DNA of 64,000 nt from an uncultured Hyphomonadaceae bacterium (lineage in GTDB: Bacteria > Pseudomonadota > Alphaproteobacteria > Caulobacterales > Hyphomonadaceae). The notes under the pieces were generated by a model. That model saw only the letters and a list, made by a program, of their open reading frames with translations, made no database searches and had not been told where the DNA came from. This document shows positions 45,498 through 55,089 of this stretch, one piece after another. Position 1 is the stretch's first letter. The number at the start of each line of letters is the position of its first letter. Position numbers and translations under genes: made by a program. The stretch is from positions 41,339 through 105,338 of the forward strand of contig CAJXOF010000014.1 of assembly GCA_913057945.1 (NCBI GenBank), written 5' to 3'.

Positions 45498-47123
45498 ATG
45501 AAGTTGACCGCCTTGATGAGCACCGGCCTGGCCGCTGCGCTAGCCCTGACCTTGGCCGCTTGTGGAGGCGGGGGGGATTCCGCGGCATCCGACGTGCCGA
45601 CGCTTCGCCGGGGCATTTCGGCCAAGGTGGACACTCTGGACCCGAACAAATCGTCCGCCCAATGGGAAAACATCATCATCGGCGACATGATCGTGGGCCT
45701 GACCACGGACGGCCCGGATGGGCGCCCGCAACTCGGCATGGCGGAGAGCTATGAAGTCAGCGAAGACGGCCTCGTCTGGACCTTCAAGCTGGGCGATCAT
45801 GTCTGGTCCGACGGGACGCCCGTCACGGCCGGAGACTTTGTCTACAGCTTGCGCCGTATCCAGCAGCCGGGAACTGCATCGCAATATGCCTCGCTTCTCT
45901 GGCTCATCAAGAATGCGCAGAAGGTCAGCGAGCAGGAGCTTCCAGAAGAAGAACTCGGCGTGAAGGCGATCGACGACAAGACGCTGGAAATCACGCTGGA
46001 ATATCCGGCGCCCTATCTGCTGGGCCTGCTCAGCCATTACACAACCTATCCGCTGCCGCGCTGGGCCATCGAAGCACATGGCGACGCCTGGATCCAGCCT
46101 GAGAACATCGTGGTGAACGGGCCGTACAAACTGGTCTACTGGCGCACCGGCGACCAATTGGTGGCCGACAAGAATCCGACCGGCTTCGGCGCGCCCGAGG
46201 TCTGTTTCGACCGGGTCGTGTATCTCGAACTGGAAGACCTGACGGCGGTTGAGAACAAGATCGCTGCTGGCGAACTGGACATCAACAATGCCTTTGACGG
46301 CTCGCGCTATACCGAACTGGACGCGAAATTCCCCGGCTGGCTGCGCACGACGCCGTCCTTGATCTCGACCTATTGGACCTTCAACACGACCGTTGCCCCC
46401 TTCGACGACGCCCGGGTGCGCAAGGCGCTGGCCATGTCGCTCGACCGGGAATTCATGGTGCGCAACGTGCTGACCCAGGGCTACCTGCCGGCCTATTCCT
46501 TCGTACCGCCGGGCATCAACAATTACGATGTCGAGCGGCCCTCGGTGACGTGGAAGGGCATGGCGCGCGAAGAGCGTCTGGCCGAAGCGCGCCGCCTGTT
46601 GCAAGAGGCCGGGTTCGGCCCGGACAACCCGCTCGAATTCGAATTCATCCATCGCTCTACGGATGACAATCCGAAGGTCGCGCCGGTCGCCCAGTCCAAT
46701 TGGAGCGATATTGCCCCGTGGGTAAATCCAACCATTGTGAAACAGGACACCAAGGTTCTGTATTCGCGCCTCCGGACCGGGAACTTCGTCGTGGCGGATG
46801 CGGCCTGGGTTGCCGATTTCGACGATCCGATCAATTTCCTCTACCTGCTCGAGTCAAAAACCGGCCAGCAAAATTATGGCGATTATTCCAATCCCGAATA
46901 TGATGCGCTGCTGAAGCAATCGAACCAGCAGCTGGATTTGCAGACGCGGGCGGAGACATTTGCGGACGCCGAAGCGCTGATGCTGGAGGAATATCCGATC
47001 ACGCCGATGTGGTTCCAGGTGACCAAGAACATGGTGGATCCGGCCATCACCGGCTGGGAAGAGAACGCCAAGGACCAGCACCGTTCCCGCTTCCTGTGCC
47101 GGCAGGGACTGGACACAGAATAG
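45498..47123 (+). CDS. Peptide ABC transporter substrate-binding lipoprotein (OppA-like)
   Basis: 541 residues from the ATG at 45498 (GGAGA upstream). A lipoprotein signal ends in LTLAAC; the mature protein is a family 5 solute-binding protein: GLTTDGPDGRPQLGMAESYE, WSDGTPVTAGDFVYSLRR, VNGPYKLVYWRTGDQLV and AAWVADFDDPINFLYLLE. It binds oligopeptides in the periplasm. No permease or ATPase genes are nearby, so it must work with a remote transporter. It is divergent from the secreted Cys protein. Confidence 0.9.
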   Translation: MKLTALMSTGLAAALALTLAACGGGGDSAASDVPTLRRGISAKVDTLDPNKSSAQWENIIIGDMIVGLTTDGPDGRPQLGMAESYEVSEDGLVWTFKLGDHVWSDGTPVTAGDFVYSLRRIQQPGTASQYASLLWLIKNAQKVSEQELPEEELGVKAIDDKTLEITLEYPAPYLLGLLSHYTTYPLPRWAIEAHGDAWIQPENIVVNGPYKLVYWRTGDQLVADKNPTGFGAPEVCFDRVVYLELEDLTAVENKIAAGELDINNAFDGSRYTELDAKFPGWLRTTPSLISTYWTFNTTVAPFDDARVRKALAMSLDREFMVRNVLTQGYLPAYSFVPPGINNYDVERPSVTWKGMAREERLAEARRLLQEAGFGPDNPLEFEFIHRSTDDNPKVAPVAQSNWSDIAPWVNPTIVKQDTKVLYSRLRTGNFVVADAAWVADFDDPINFLYLLESKTGQQNYGDYSNPEYDALLKQSNQQLDLQTRAETFADAEALMLEEYPITPMWFQVTKNMVDPAITGWEENAKDQHRSRFLCRQGLDTE

Positions 47124-47147
47124 GGCAAAAAGACGGGGGGTCTTGAG

Positions 47148-48263
47148 ATGCAACATGAAATGGAAGCGGCGGGTCTTGGCTCGGCCAGTGGCCTGTCGAC
47201 CGGGGACCATCACCCGGTAAAATCGGGCCAGCCCTGCGCCAATTGCGAGATGGTCGTCGAGGACCGGTTCTGCACCACTTGCGGCCAGCTGGCGTCTGAC
47301 TTCCATCGCCCGATCTGGGATCTCGTCATGAGCAGCCTGGCGGACGTGTTCGCGCTGGATGGCCGGTTGTGGCGATCCCTGCCGATGCTGCTGTTCCGTC
47401 CCGGCCGGATGACCCGGAACTATCTGGACGGAAAGCGCGCACGCTATGTGCCGCCTTTCCGCATGTTCCTGATGGCGTCGGTGATTTTCTTCCTGACGCT
47501 GTTCACGCTGGGCGAGCAGATGGGCTGGTACTCCACTTTCAAGCTCGACAGCCTCATCGAGGACGGGATCGAGCCGCTGGTCGAAGGGGAGGAGCCAATC
47601 CCCGTCATAACCGATGCGCAGCTGGAGACGTTGCGGGAACAGGCCGAGGATCCCGATCTCGGTGCCGAAGAGCAGCAGGCAGCAGTGACGGAGCTTGCTC
47701 ATGCCGAAGGGGGCATCACGCTCCAGCGCATCTTGCAGGATAATGGCCGGATCGACCGGGAGGCCTTGTATGATGAAGTGACGTCGCGTCTTGGCGAGGA
47801 GGCGACGCCGGACGAGCGGGAACAGGCTTGGCGCACCGCCGACCATGCCGCGACCGTGTACGAGAACCAGGACCGGTACGGGGCCCGCATGCGGGAATGG
47901 GCGCCCCGGTTCAGCCTGATGTTCATGCCCATCCTGGCGATGGTCCTGACCCTTCTCTATGCGTGGCACCGCAGCCGCTACATCTATGACCATGTGGTCA
48001 CCGCGCTGCATGTGCAGACCTATATCTACCTGATGATGACGGTGATGCTGGTGATTGCCGCGATCAATCCGACCAGTGTCGGATGGCTGGTCCTGGTCGG
48101 GAATGTCCTCGTGGTCGGCTACATCTATCGGCAATTACGCGTGACCTACGGGACTGGCCGGTTCATGGCGGCATTGCGGACATTCATCGTGCTCATCACC
48201 AGTTTCCTGGTGCTTGTGAGTCTCGCGGCGACCCTCATCATCGTCAGCTTCATGCTGGTCTGA
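47148..48263 (+). CDS. DUF3667 membrane protein with N-terminal zinc ribbon
   Basis: 371 residues. A small zinc ribbon (CANCEMVVEDRFCTTC, near residues 27-42) precedes the DUF3667 signature WRSLPMLLFRPGRMTRNYLDG and RYVPPFRMFLMASVIFFLTL. The middle (about 125-250) is a soluble Glu-rich insertion, followed by about four membrane helices. Function unknown. It follows the OppA-like gene by 24 bases. Confidence 0.82.
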   Translation: MQHEMEAAGLGSASGLSTGDHHPVKSGQPCANCEMVVEDRFCTTCGQLASDFHRPIWDLVMSSLADVFALDGRLWRSLPMLLFRPGRMTRNYLDGKRARYVPPFRMFLMASVIFFLTLFTLGEQMGWYSTFKLDSLIEDGIEPLVEGEEPIPVITDAQLETLREQAEDPDLGAEEQQAAVTELAHAEGGITLQRILQDNGRIDREALYDEVTSRLGEEATPDEREQAWRTADHAATVYENQDRYGARMREWAPRFSLMFMPILAMVLTLLYAWHRSRYIYDHVVTALHVQTYIYLMMTVMLVIAAINPTSVGWLVLVGNVLVVGYIYRQLRVTYGTGRFMAALRTFIVLITSFLVLVSLAATLIIVSFMLV

Positions 48264-48585
48264 CCGTTACAGGTCGCAAGAGGGCGGAGCCCATCGCCCA
48301 TGGTCCGTAACCTGCCTAAAAAAGGGGCAGGAGATAGCAAGGCGCCAAACCCAGTTTAGGTGGTTTTTCGGGTTTCTTGTGGGTAAATAGGACAATCTTG
48401 CCCCAAATGGGCCAAAAAGGTGATGCGATTCTGTCACACCAGCGTCATTTTGCTTTCCGGTGCCGCTGCCTCCGATTGACTATAATGAATGCGCCATCCT
48501 TACTGCACGGTAAGACTTGGTCTAGGGGGCCAGGTTTGTCCGTGCCTAGCGGACACCTTTTTGACAATCCTATTCGGAGGTTCAG
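48264..48585 (+). other. Intergenic region upstream of the large TonB receptor
   Basis: 322 bases without a convincing gene. A perfect TATAAT lies at 48481-48486, and a CCTGCC/GGCAGG hairpin at about 48314-48332 has no U-run. The distance from TATAAT to the GTG start (about 100 bases) leaves a sizeable 5' leader. I see no riboswitch class I recognise. Confidence 0.5.
48481..48486 (+). promoter_or_regulatory. Consensus -10 element (TATAAT) for the TonB receptor gene
   Basis: An exact TATAAT, unusual in this GC-rich DNA, with TTGAC directly upstream but no well-spaced -35. Confidence 0.4.
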
Positions 48586-51500
48586 GTGAGCGAACTTAAC
48601 TTGAAGAAGCGCCTATTGGCGTCGTCGGTATTTGCCGGCGCTGCACTTGCTGCAGCTGCGGCATTGCCAGCGTACGCGCAGGACGCGGACGAAGACGTAA
48701 TTGCTGTAACAGAGGCGGGCGGGGAAGAAGAAGCATCCGTACAACAGACCATCGTCGTCACGGGCTCGCTGATCCCGCAAAGCGGCAATCTGGTTGAAAC
48801 CAGCCCGGTCACGTCCCTCGGCTCCGCCGACTTCGACGTGCGCGGTGTTGTTCGTGCGGAAGACATGATCAACTCGCTGCCGCAAGCATTCGGCGCGCAG
48901 GGGTCCAACCTTGCCAACGGTGCAACCGGTACGTCGTCTGTTGACCTGCGTGGTCTCGGCGCAACTCGCACGCTGACGCTGCTTAACGGCCGTCGTCTGC
49001 CTTACGGCTCGCTGAACACGGCTGCTCCGGACATCAACTTCATTCCTTCCGCACTCGTGAAGAAAGTTGACATCCTGACCGGTGGCGCATCCGCGACCTA
49101 CGGTTCGGACGCTGTGGCTGGTGTTGTGAACTTTGTGCTCGACACCGAGTTTGAAGGCGTTCGCCTGGAAGGTAACTACTCCTTCTACCAGCACGACAAC
49201 TCCAACAGCTACATCCAGGACATCCTGTCCGGTTTCGCAGCAGACAACCCATCCCAGTACCAGGTTCCAGATGGCTCCACCGCGGATGGTGAGACGGTCG
49301 ATCTGACGGCTGCGTTCGGTGGCAAACTCGACAATGGCCGGGGCCATGTTTCCGGCTTCCTGTCCTACACCAACACGAAGCAAATCCTTCAGGCCAACCG
49401 CGACTACTCGCAGTGTGCCCTGTCGACGACCAATGGAGGTGAGGACTTCACGTGTGCGGGTTCCTCGACCAACCAATTCACAAACGTTCTGGATCTCGAT
49501 GGCCTGCTGCCAACCGGTTCAGGTGCGCGTGTCGATCCTACGACGGACACTTTCCAGGCACGAGATGGTACGGTTCCTGATACGTTCAACTACAACCCGT
49601 ACAACCACTATCAGCGTCCGAACGAGCGCTATTCCTTTGGCACCTTCGCCAATTATGACATCAACGAATACGTGAATGCGTATGCCGAAATGATGTTCAT
49701 GGACAACCGTACCAATTCCCAGATCGCACCATCCGGTGTGTTCGGTTACGGTGTGGCTGGCGAGAATGGCGGTATCAACTGTGATAACCCGTTCCTCAGT
49801 GCCCAGCAGGTTGATTTCGTCTGTACAGCACGTGGCGCAGGTGGTGACGACATCGTCGGCCTCTTCGATGCGGAAGCTGAAACCAACGGTCTGTACTTCC
49901 TTCGCCGTAACGTCGAAGGCGGTAGCCGGAACAACGATATCCGTCACACCACCTATCGCGGCGTGATCGGTATTCAGGGTACTCTGGGCGATACGCCTTG
50001 GGGCTATGATGTCTCAGCTGTGTACGCCAATGTGCACCGCTCGGAAGTCTACAACAACGACCTCTCCATCAAGAAGATGTCTGCCGCGCTCTATGCGGTT
50101 GCAGACCCTGTCACTGGCGATCCGGTCTGTGCGATCAACGTCGACGACGATCCAAACAATGATGATGCCGCTTGTGCACCTTATGACATCTTCTCCGGTG
50201 CGGGCCCAAGCGACGCTGCTCTGAACTACATCGTCAACCCGCTCTTCCGGGATGGTGACGTGAAACAGACGGTCGTGACAGCCAAGACCTACGCTGACCT
50301 CGCAGACTATGGCGTTGTGTCGCCAATGGCTGAAGAGGGCATCAAGGTTGCGTTTGGTGTTGAATACCGTCGGGATTCCCTGAATTCCCGTCCGGACCCG
50401 AACTTCATCTCCGGTGACGGCGCTGGTCAAGGTGGACCCACGAACCCGATTGCCGGTTCGCAGGAAGTCTATGACTACTTCGCAGAGGTCAACGCACCTC
50501 TGATCGAAGGTTATGAAGGCATCGAGTCTCTCGGCGTCGATCTGGCTTATCGTCGGTCGAACTATGACGCCGTGTCTTCGGACGCCTACAAGATCGGTGT
50601 CGAATACGCCCCGGTTGAGGACTTCCGCTTCCGCGCGTCCTATCAGCGTGCTGTTCGTGCCGCGAACATCTTCGAATTGTTTGCTGCACAGGGCCTGACC
50701 TTGTTCGACCTGTCTCAGGGCGACAACGGCGTTTATGATCCATGTGCTGGTACCAACCCGACCTATACCGAAGCCCAGTGTGTCAACACGGGTGTTCTGC
50801 CAGGTCAGTACGGCACGATCGTTGACAACCCGGCTGGTCAGTTCAACACACTTCAGGGTGGTAACCCGAACCTGGAGCCGGAATCCTCCGATACTTATAC
50901 GGTTGGTTTCGTTGCAACCCCTTCGGCCATTCCTGGCCTGACGGTTTCGCTCGACTACTTCGACATCTCCGTTGAAGACCTGGTTGGTACGGTTCCAGAA
51001 ACCCTGACCTTGTCTCAGTGTGCTGAGACTGGCAGCGAGTTCTTCTGCTCGCTGATCAATCGTGGCGCAGGCGGTACGCTCTGGGCTTCCAATACGGGCT
51101 ACATCACCGCCACGAACATCAACACGGGGTCTCTCTCGACCTCCGGTGTTGACCTTCTGGCCAGCTACGCAATCGATCTGGACGCCCGCGGCGGCCTGGA
51201 CTTCGATTACGTCGCGACCTGGCTCGAAAGCCTGGAAACGAAGCCACTGCCAACGTCCGGCGCCGACGAGATCTACGACTGCGTAGGCCTCTACGGTTCC
51301 AGCTGTGGTGCTTCCAACCCGGAATATCGCCACAAGGCTTCCTTGACCTGGTCGGCTCCAAGCGGCGCCGTCAGCGTTACGGGTACGTGGCGTTACTATG
51401 ATGAGGTGAGCGTTGCGCAAACCTCGTCTCAAGCGGCCCTCAGCGGCTCGTTCTCTGCCATCAACGAAACCCTCGACGCCCAGAACTATCTGGATCTCTC

Positions 51501-51678
51501 GGGCAACTGGATGGCAAACGACACGATCACCCTGCGCGCAGGTATCAACAACATCACGGACGAAGAGCCACCGCTCTCCTCCATCGTTGGTACGGCACCA
51601 GGTAACGGTAACACCTACCCGCAGGTGTATGACGCCTTCGGTCGTTACGTCTTCTTCGGTGCGACGCTCGACTTCTAA
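48586..51678 (+). CDS. TonB-dependent receptor, sphingomonad/xanthomonad-type
   Basis: 1030 residues from a GTG at 48586 (CGGAGG at 48575-48580). Signal peptide (about residues 10-32), TonB-box region TIVVTGSLIP, plug domain with SVDLRGLGATRTLTLLNGRR and the TGGASATYGSDAVAGVVNFV motif, then a beta barrel ending in aromatic DF. It imports a large substrate through the outer membrane using TonB energy; no linked catabolic genes suggest which. Codon choice leans to GGT/CGT/TCC, as in highly expressed genes. Confidence 0.95.
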   Translation: MSELNLKKRLLASSVFAGAALAAAAALPAYAQDADEDVIAVTEAGGEEEASVQQTIVVTGSLIPQSGNLVETSPVTSLGSADFDVRGVVRAEDMINSLPQAFGAQGSNLANGATGTSSVDLRGLGATRTLTLLNGRRLPYGSLNTAAPDINFIPSALVKKVDILTGGASATYGSDAVAGVVNFVLDTEFEGVRLEGNYSFYQHDNSNSYIQDILSGFAADNPSQYQVPDGSTADGETVDLTAAFGGKLDNGRGHVSGFLSYTNTKQILQANRDYSQCALSTTNGGEDFTCAGSSTNQFTNVLDLDGLLPTGSGARVDPTTDTFQARDGTVPDTFNYNPYNHYQRPNERYSFGTFANYDINEYVNAYAEMMFMDNRTNSQIAPSGVFGYGVAGENGGINCDNPFLSAQQVDFVCTARGAGGDDIVGLFDAEAETNGLYFLRRNVEGGSRNNDIRHTTYRGVIGIQGTLGDTPWGYDVSAVYANVHRSEVYNNDLSIKKMSAALYAVADPVTGDPVCAINVDDDPNNDDAACAPYDIFSGAGPSDAALNYIVNPLFRDGDVKQTVVTAKTYADLADYGVVSPMAEEGIKVAFGVEYRRDSLNSRPDPNFISGDGAGQGGPTNPIAGSQEVYDYFAEVNAPLIEGYEGIESLGVDLAYRRSNYDAVSSDAYKIGVEYAPVEDFRFRASYQRAVRAANIFELFAAQGLTLFDLSQGDNGVYDPCAGTNPTYTEAQCVNTGVLPGQYGTIVDNPAGQFNTLQGGNPNLEPESSDTYTVGFVATPSAIPGLTVSLDYFDISVEDLVGTVPETLTLSQCAETGSEFFCSLINRGAGGTLWASNTGYITATNINTGSLSTSGVDLLASYAIDLDARGGLDFDYVATWLESLETKPLPTSGADEIYDCVGLYGSSCGASNPEYRHKASLTWSAPSGAVSVTGTWRYYDEVSVAQTSSQAALSGSFSAINETLDAQNYLDLSGNWMANDTITLRAGINNITDEEPPLSSIVGTAPGNGNTYPQVYDAFGRYVFFGATLDF

Positions 51679-51702
51679 GTCGAACGCCTTACCAGAAACA
51701 GG

Positions 51703-51731
51703 AACGGCGGCTCTTCGGAGCCGCCGTTTTT
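51703..51731 (+). terminator. Rho-independent terminator of the large TonB receptor gene
   Basis: An 11-bp perfect stem (51703-51713 with 51718-51728) with a TTCG tetraloop, followed by T-rich sequence; 25 bases after the stop. Confidence 0.95.
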
Positions 51732-51821
51732 GTTTTTAGCGGGTTCCGTATCAGCGCTTGGCGCTTCACATGAACCGGGCTCAGGGCTGGTTTGTCTTGC
51801 TGAGAAGAAAGAGGCGTGCGG

Positions 51822-52715
51822 TCAGGCGCCGGCGTGCCAGCGCGCATAGATGGCCGTCGGCAACAGGCGGTTCGCGCCTTGCTGGGGCAGGGCCATTTCG
51901 CCGGTCTCCATCACGCCGCCGAGCGGGGAGAGGCGGTCGGCTAGCGCCTGCGACAGCGCGAGATAGGACAGGCGCACGGCATAGGCCGTCAGGATCACGA
52001 AGAGGGGCCGGTCGCTGAGCAGCTCTTTCACCACATCCAGCAATTCGGGAAGGCTCTCTTCAAATCGCCAGGTCTCGTTCTTGGGGCCGCGGCCGAATTT
52101 CGGCGGGTCGAGAATGATCGCGTCATAGGTATTGCCGCGGCGGATTTCGCGCGCGGTGAACTTCATCGCATCATCGGCGATCCAGCGGATCGGGCGGTCC
52201 TGCAGGCCACTCATGGCCTGGTTGTCCTTGCCATAGCCGTTCGATTTCGGGCTGGCATCGAGGTGGACCACTTCGGCGCCGGCGGCGGCGCAGGCGAGCG
52301 ACATCATGCCGGTATAGCCGAACAGGTTCAGCGCCTTGATCGGCCGGCCAGCCGCGCGGATCTTCTCCTGCGCGAAGCGCCAGTGGACCGAATGTTCCTG
52401 GAACACGCCCATATGCCGGAAGGCGGTGCGGCGGGCCTCGAAGGTCAGGCCGTTCCACTGCATCGGCCAGCTGTCGAGCGCCTTGGGGGAGAGCACGTCC
52501 CAATTGCCGGCGCCCTCATCATCCTGCGACTTGGTGGAAAACCGCGCATCGGCGCGCCAGCTGTCGACCGGGCGGGCCGGCTCCCAGAAAGCCTGCGGGT
52601 CCGGGCGGATCACGGTCTGGCTGCCGAAGCGTTCGAGCTTCTGCAAATGGCCGCTGTCGAGCAGGGCGTAATCATCCCAGTCATCGGCGATCAGGAGGCG
52701 GGTTTCGGTCTTCAT
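51822..52715 (-). CDS. Class I SAM-dependent rRNA methyltransferase (RlmI/RlmK-like)
   Basis: 297 residues from the ATG at 52715. SAM motif I is ALNLFGYTGMMSLACAAAGA, the acidic strand VVHLDASPKSNGYGKDN, and the catalytic DPPKFGRGPKNETW resembles RlmI/RlmK-type enzymes that methylate 23S rRNA. It lacks an obvious PUA domain at the N-terminus, so the exact target is uncertain. Its start overlaps the trmH-type stop by four bases (ATGA), so the two RNA methyltransferases form one operon. Confidence 0.85.
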   Translation of the reverse strand: MKTETRLLIADDWDDYALLDSGHLQKLERFGSQTVIRPDPQAFWEPARPVDSWRADARFSTKSQDDEGAGNWDVLSPKALDSWPMQWNGLTFEARRTAFRHMGVFQEHSVHWRFAQEKIRAAGRPIKALNLFGYTGMMSLACAAAGAEVVHLDASPKSNGYGKDNQAMSGLQDRPIRWIADDAMKFTAREIRRGNTYDAIILDPPKFGRGPKNETWRFEESLPELLDVVKELLSDRPLFVILTAYAVRLSYLALSQALADRLSPLGGVMETGEMALPQQGANRLLPTAIYARWHAGA

Positions 52716-53524
52716 GTGAAATCCCTCTGGCGCCACGCCTCATAGGTCATGATGGCAGTGGCCTGGGCGAGATTGAGGCTGTCGGCGCCGCCGCGCATCG
52801 GAATCAGGCAGAGCTGGTCACAGGCGGCTTCGGCCTCGGGCGGCAGGCCGGATTGCTCATTGCCCATGATGATGACCGAGCCGGAGGTGAAATCGGTGCG
52901 GTCATGGCGGGCCGTGCCATTGACCGACGCGGCGCTCATGGTCAGGCCAAGCCCTTTGCGCCAGGCATTGAACTGGTCGAACGAGGCGGTCGCAAAGGGC
53001 ATGTCGAAGATCGAGCCCATGGAGGCGCGCACCGCCTCGAAACTGTAGGGATCACAGCAGGTTTCGACCAGGACGACACCGGAAATGCCGGCGCAGTCGG
53101 CCGTCCGCAGGATCGTGCCCAGATTGCCGGGATCGCGCACTTCATACAGGGCGACGAACAGGCCGCTCGAGTCCTGCGGCAGGGCATCGAGGCCAAGGTG
53201 GCGCTGGTGGAAGGCGGCGACCACGCTCTGGGCATTGTCCTTGTGGGTGATGCGCGACATCAGCTTGTCGGCAGCCAGCACGACCCGCGCGCCGGAGGCT
53301 TCGGCCTGCCGGATCAATTCCGCGAGGTGTGGCCGATCTGCCATGCTGGCGGCGACAATCAGGGAGTCCGCCTTCCAACCGTTTGCAAGCCCCTGGCCGA
53401 TCAGGCGGGCGCCTTCTGCGAGAAACAGGCCGGTTTCGGCGCGGCCCTTCTTTCTTTCAAGACTTTTCAAGGACTTGATGAGAGGGTTTGATGCGCTGCT
53501 GATCGTCTCTAATGGGCGGGTCAT
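52712..53524 (-). CDS. TrmH family (SPOUT) RNA 2'-O-methyltransferase
   Basis: 270 residues: an N-terminal L30e-like substrate-binding domain (SSASNPLIKSLKSLERKKGR onwards) and a SPOUT domain with the three motifs NLGTILRTADCAGISG, VIIMGNEQSGLPPE and PMRGGADSLNLAQATAIM, which form the trefoil knot. Family members methylate the ribose of 23S rRNA or tRNA; the target (RlmB-like or other) is not readable. It overlaps the next methyltransferase by ATGA. Confidence 0.92.
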   Translation of the reverse strand: MTRPLETISSASNPLIKSLKSLERKKGRAETGLFLAEGARLIGQGLANGWKADSLIVAASMADRPHLAELIRQAEASGARVVLAADKLMSRITHKDNAQSVVAAFHQRHLGLDALPQDSSGLFVALYEVRDPGNLGTILRTADCAGISGVVLVETCCDPYSFEAVRASMGSIFDMPFATASFDQFNAWRKGLGLTMSAASVNGTARHDRTDFTSGSVIIMGNEQSGLPPEAEAACDQLCLIPMRGGADSLNLAQATAIMTYEAWRQRDFT

Positions 53525-53634
53525 GCGGGGATTTCGGCGTCTCTGGCTGTGCGGGGTAAGTCTTGCGAGGACATGCTGAATAGGGCATCCCTGATTATCA
53601 GGGGATTAGCAATGGAGGAGGTCGTGGGGCCTCT

Positions 53635-55089
53635 ATGAGACTGCTCGACTACCTTTTCGGATTTGTAGCCTTGCTGGGATTGGTCTGCACGGGCTGGTGG
53701 GCCGTGTACCAGTCGGCCAACACGCCTGTAAACCTCCAAGCGCGGCTGGAAGCCAACGCCAATGCGGCGCTCACCGAACAGGGGTTCGACTGGGCGGGTG
53801 TGCGTATGCACGGCCAGCGCGCCGAACTGACCGGCAAGGCGCCGTCCATTGATGCGATCGAAGCGGCGGCCGAGACCGTGCTGACCTCCAGCGGGACGGG
53901 CGGCATCCTCCTCGGCGGGGTGACGATGGTGCAGAGCGGGGTCGGCACGGCGCCGCCTGTCTCGCCCTATGTCTGGCGCGCCATCAAGACCCATTCCGGC
54001 AACTATATCCTGATTGGCCATGTGCCCTCGCGCACCATTCGCGCCGACCTGATGCGCGAAGCGACCTCCCATGCGGGGGACGCGACCGTCGAGGACCACA
54101 TGCAGCTTGCCAATGGCGCGCCGGCGGCAAACTGGCAGGGCATGGCCCGGCTGGCGCTTCAACGCCTGGCAGAACTCGATTCAGGCGAGGTACGCCTGCA
54201 GGACAAGACTGTGCGCCTGCGCGGCATCTCGATGGACACGGGCACACGCGCGCGGATTTCGGCTGATATCGCCAATGTCACCGCGCCGTTCCGGGGCGAG
54301 CCCTTCCTGCGCGGGCCCGCCTTGTGGAGCGCGGCGCATGGGGAGGGCGAACTGGTCCTGTCCGGCAAGGTGGCGACCGAGGCCGAGCGCGAGGAAATCC
54401 TCGCCATCGCGAAGCAATATTATGCGCGCAGCGTGCGGGACGAGATGCAGGTGGTCGGCGATCCGCATCCGGGCTGGCTGGAAGGGGTCCGTGTGGGGTT
54501 GCCGCATTTTGCGCATTTCCATTCGGGTGAAATGGCGTTTGATCCGGCGGAAACCGGCCTCAGCTTCGAGGGCGAGGCGTCCGGGTCCACCATCGCCTAT
54601 CTCCAGCAGGACCTCGCAACCGTGAGCGGCCCTTATCCTGTCACAGTCTTCACCGATACGGTTCAGGTGGACGTGGACGAGATTCGCGGCATCGACTTTG
54701 ACGCAGACCCGGTTGCGGCCTGCCAGAAGGCGTTCGACGCGGTGATGGAGACCAACAAGGTGAATTTCGAGACTGGCCTCGCCAATATCACCCGCGAAAG
54801 CGGCCAGACGCTGGACAAGGTGATGACCGTTTCGCAGCGGTGTGCCCCGGAACTGGTGTTCGAAGTGAGCGGCCATACCGACGCCACGGGGGCGCGGGAT
54901 GCAAACATTGCGCTCAGCGAGGCACGGGCGCGGGCAGTGCGGGATTATATGGTGTCTGCCGGATTTTCTCCTTCGCGGCTGACTGTAATTGGGTATGGTC
55001 CCGACGAGGCGGTGCAGAGTAATGACACCGAAGACGGTCGGGCGAAGAATCGCCGGATTGGGTTCAAGGTTCGAGAACGGAGCGAATGA
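53635..55089 (+). CDS. BON-like/OmpA-domain envelope protein
   Basis: 484 residues. An N-terminal membrane helix (DYLFGFVALLGLVCTGWWAV) is followed by BON-like repeats (LEANANAALTEQGFDWAGVRM and later GEGELVLSGKVATEAEREEIL) and a C-terminal OmpA peptidoglycan-binding domain with VFEVSGHTDATGARD and NIALSEARARAVRDYMV, the Asp and Arg that contact diaminopimelate being present. BON-plus-OmpA proteins tie the inner or outer membrane to the cell wall. The stop overlaps the start of the next gene by ATGA. Confidence 0.88.
   Translation: MRLLDYLFGFVALLGLVCTGWWAVYQSANTPVNLQARLEANANAALTEQGFDWAGVRMHGQRAELTGKAPSIDAIEAAAETVLTSSGTGGILLGGVTMVQSGVGTAPPVSPYVWRAIKTHSGNYILIGHVPSRTIRADLMREATSHAGDATVEDHMQLANGAPAANWQGMARLALQRLAELDSGEVRLQDKTVRLRGISMDTGTRARISADIANVTAPFRGEPFLRGPALWSAAHGEGELVLSGKVATEAEREEILAIAKQYYARSVRDEMQVVGDPHPGWLEGVRVGLPHFAHFHSGEMAFDPAETGLSFEGEASGSTIAYLQQDLATVSGPYPVTVFTDTVQVDVDEIRGIDFDADPVAACQKAFDAVMETNKVNFETGLANITRESGQTLDKVMTVSQRCAPELVFEVSGHTDATGARDANIALSEARARAVRDYMVSAGFSPSRLTVIGYGPDEAVQSNDTEDGRAKNRRIGFKVRERSE

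Noticed and set aside
48377..48589. 70-codon ORF before the large TonB receptor
   Set aside because: It runs over the promoter region, has no ribosome binding site and no recognisable domain.
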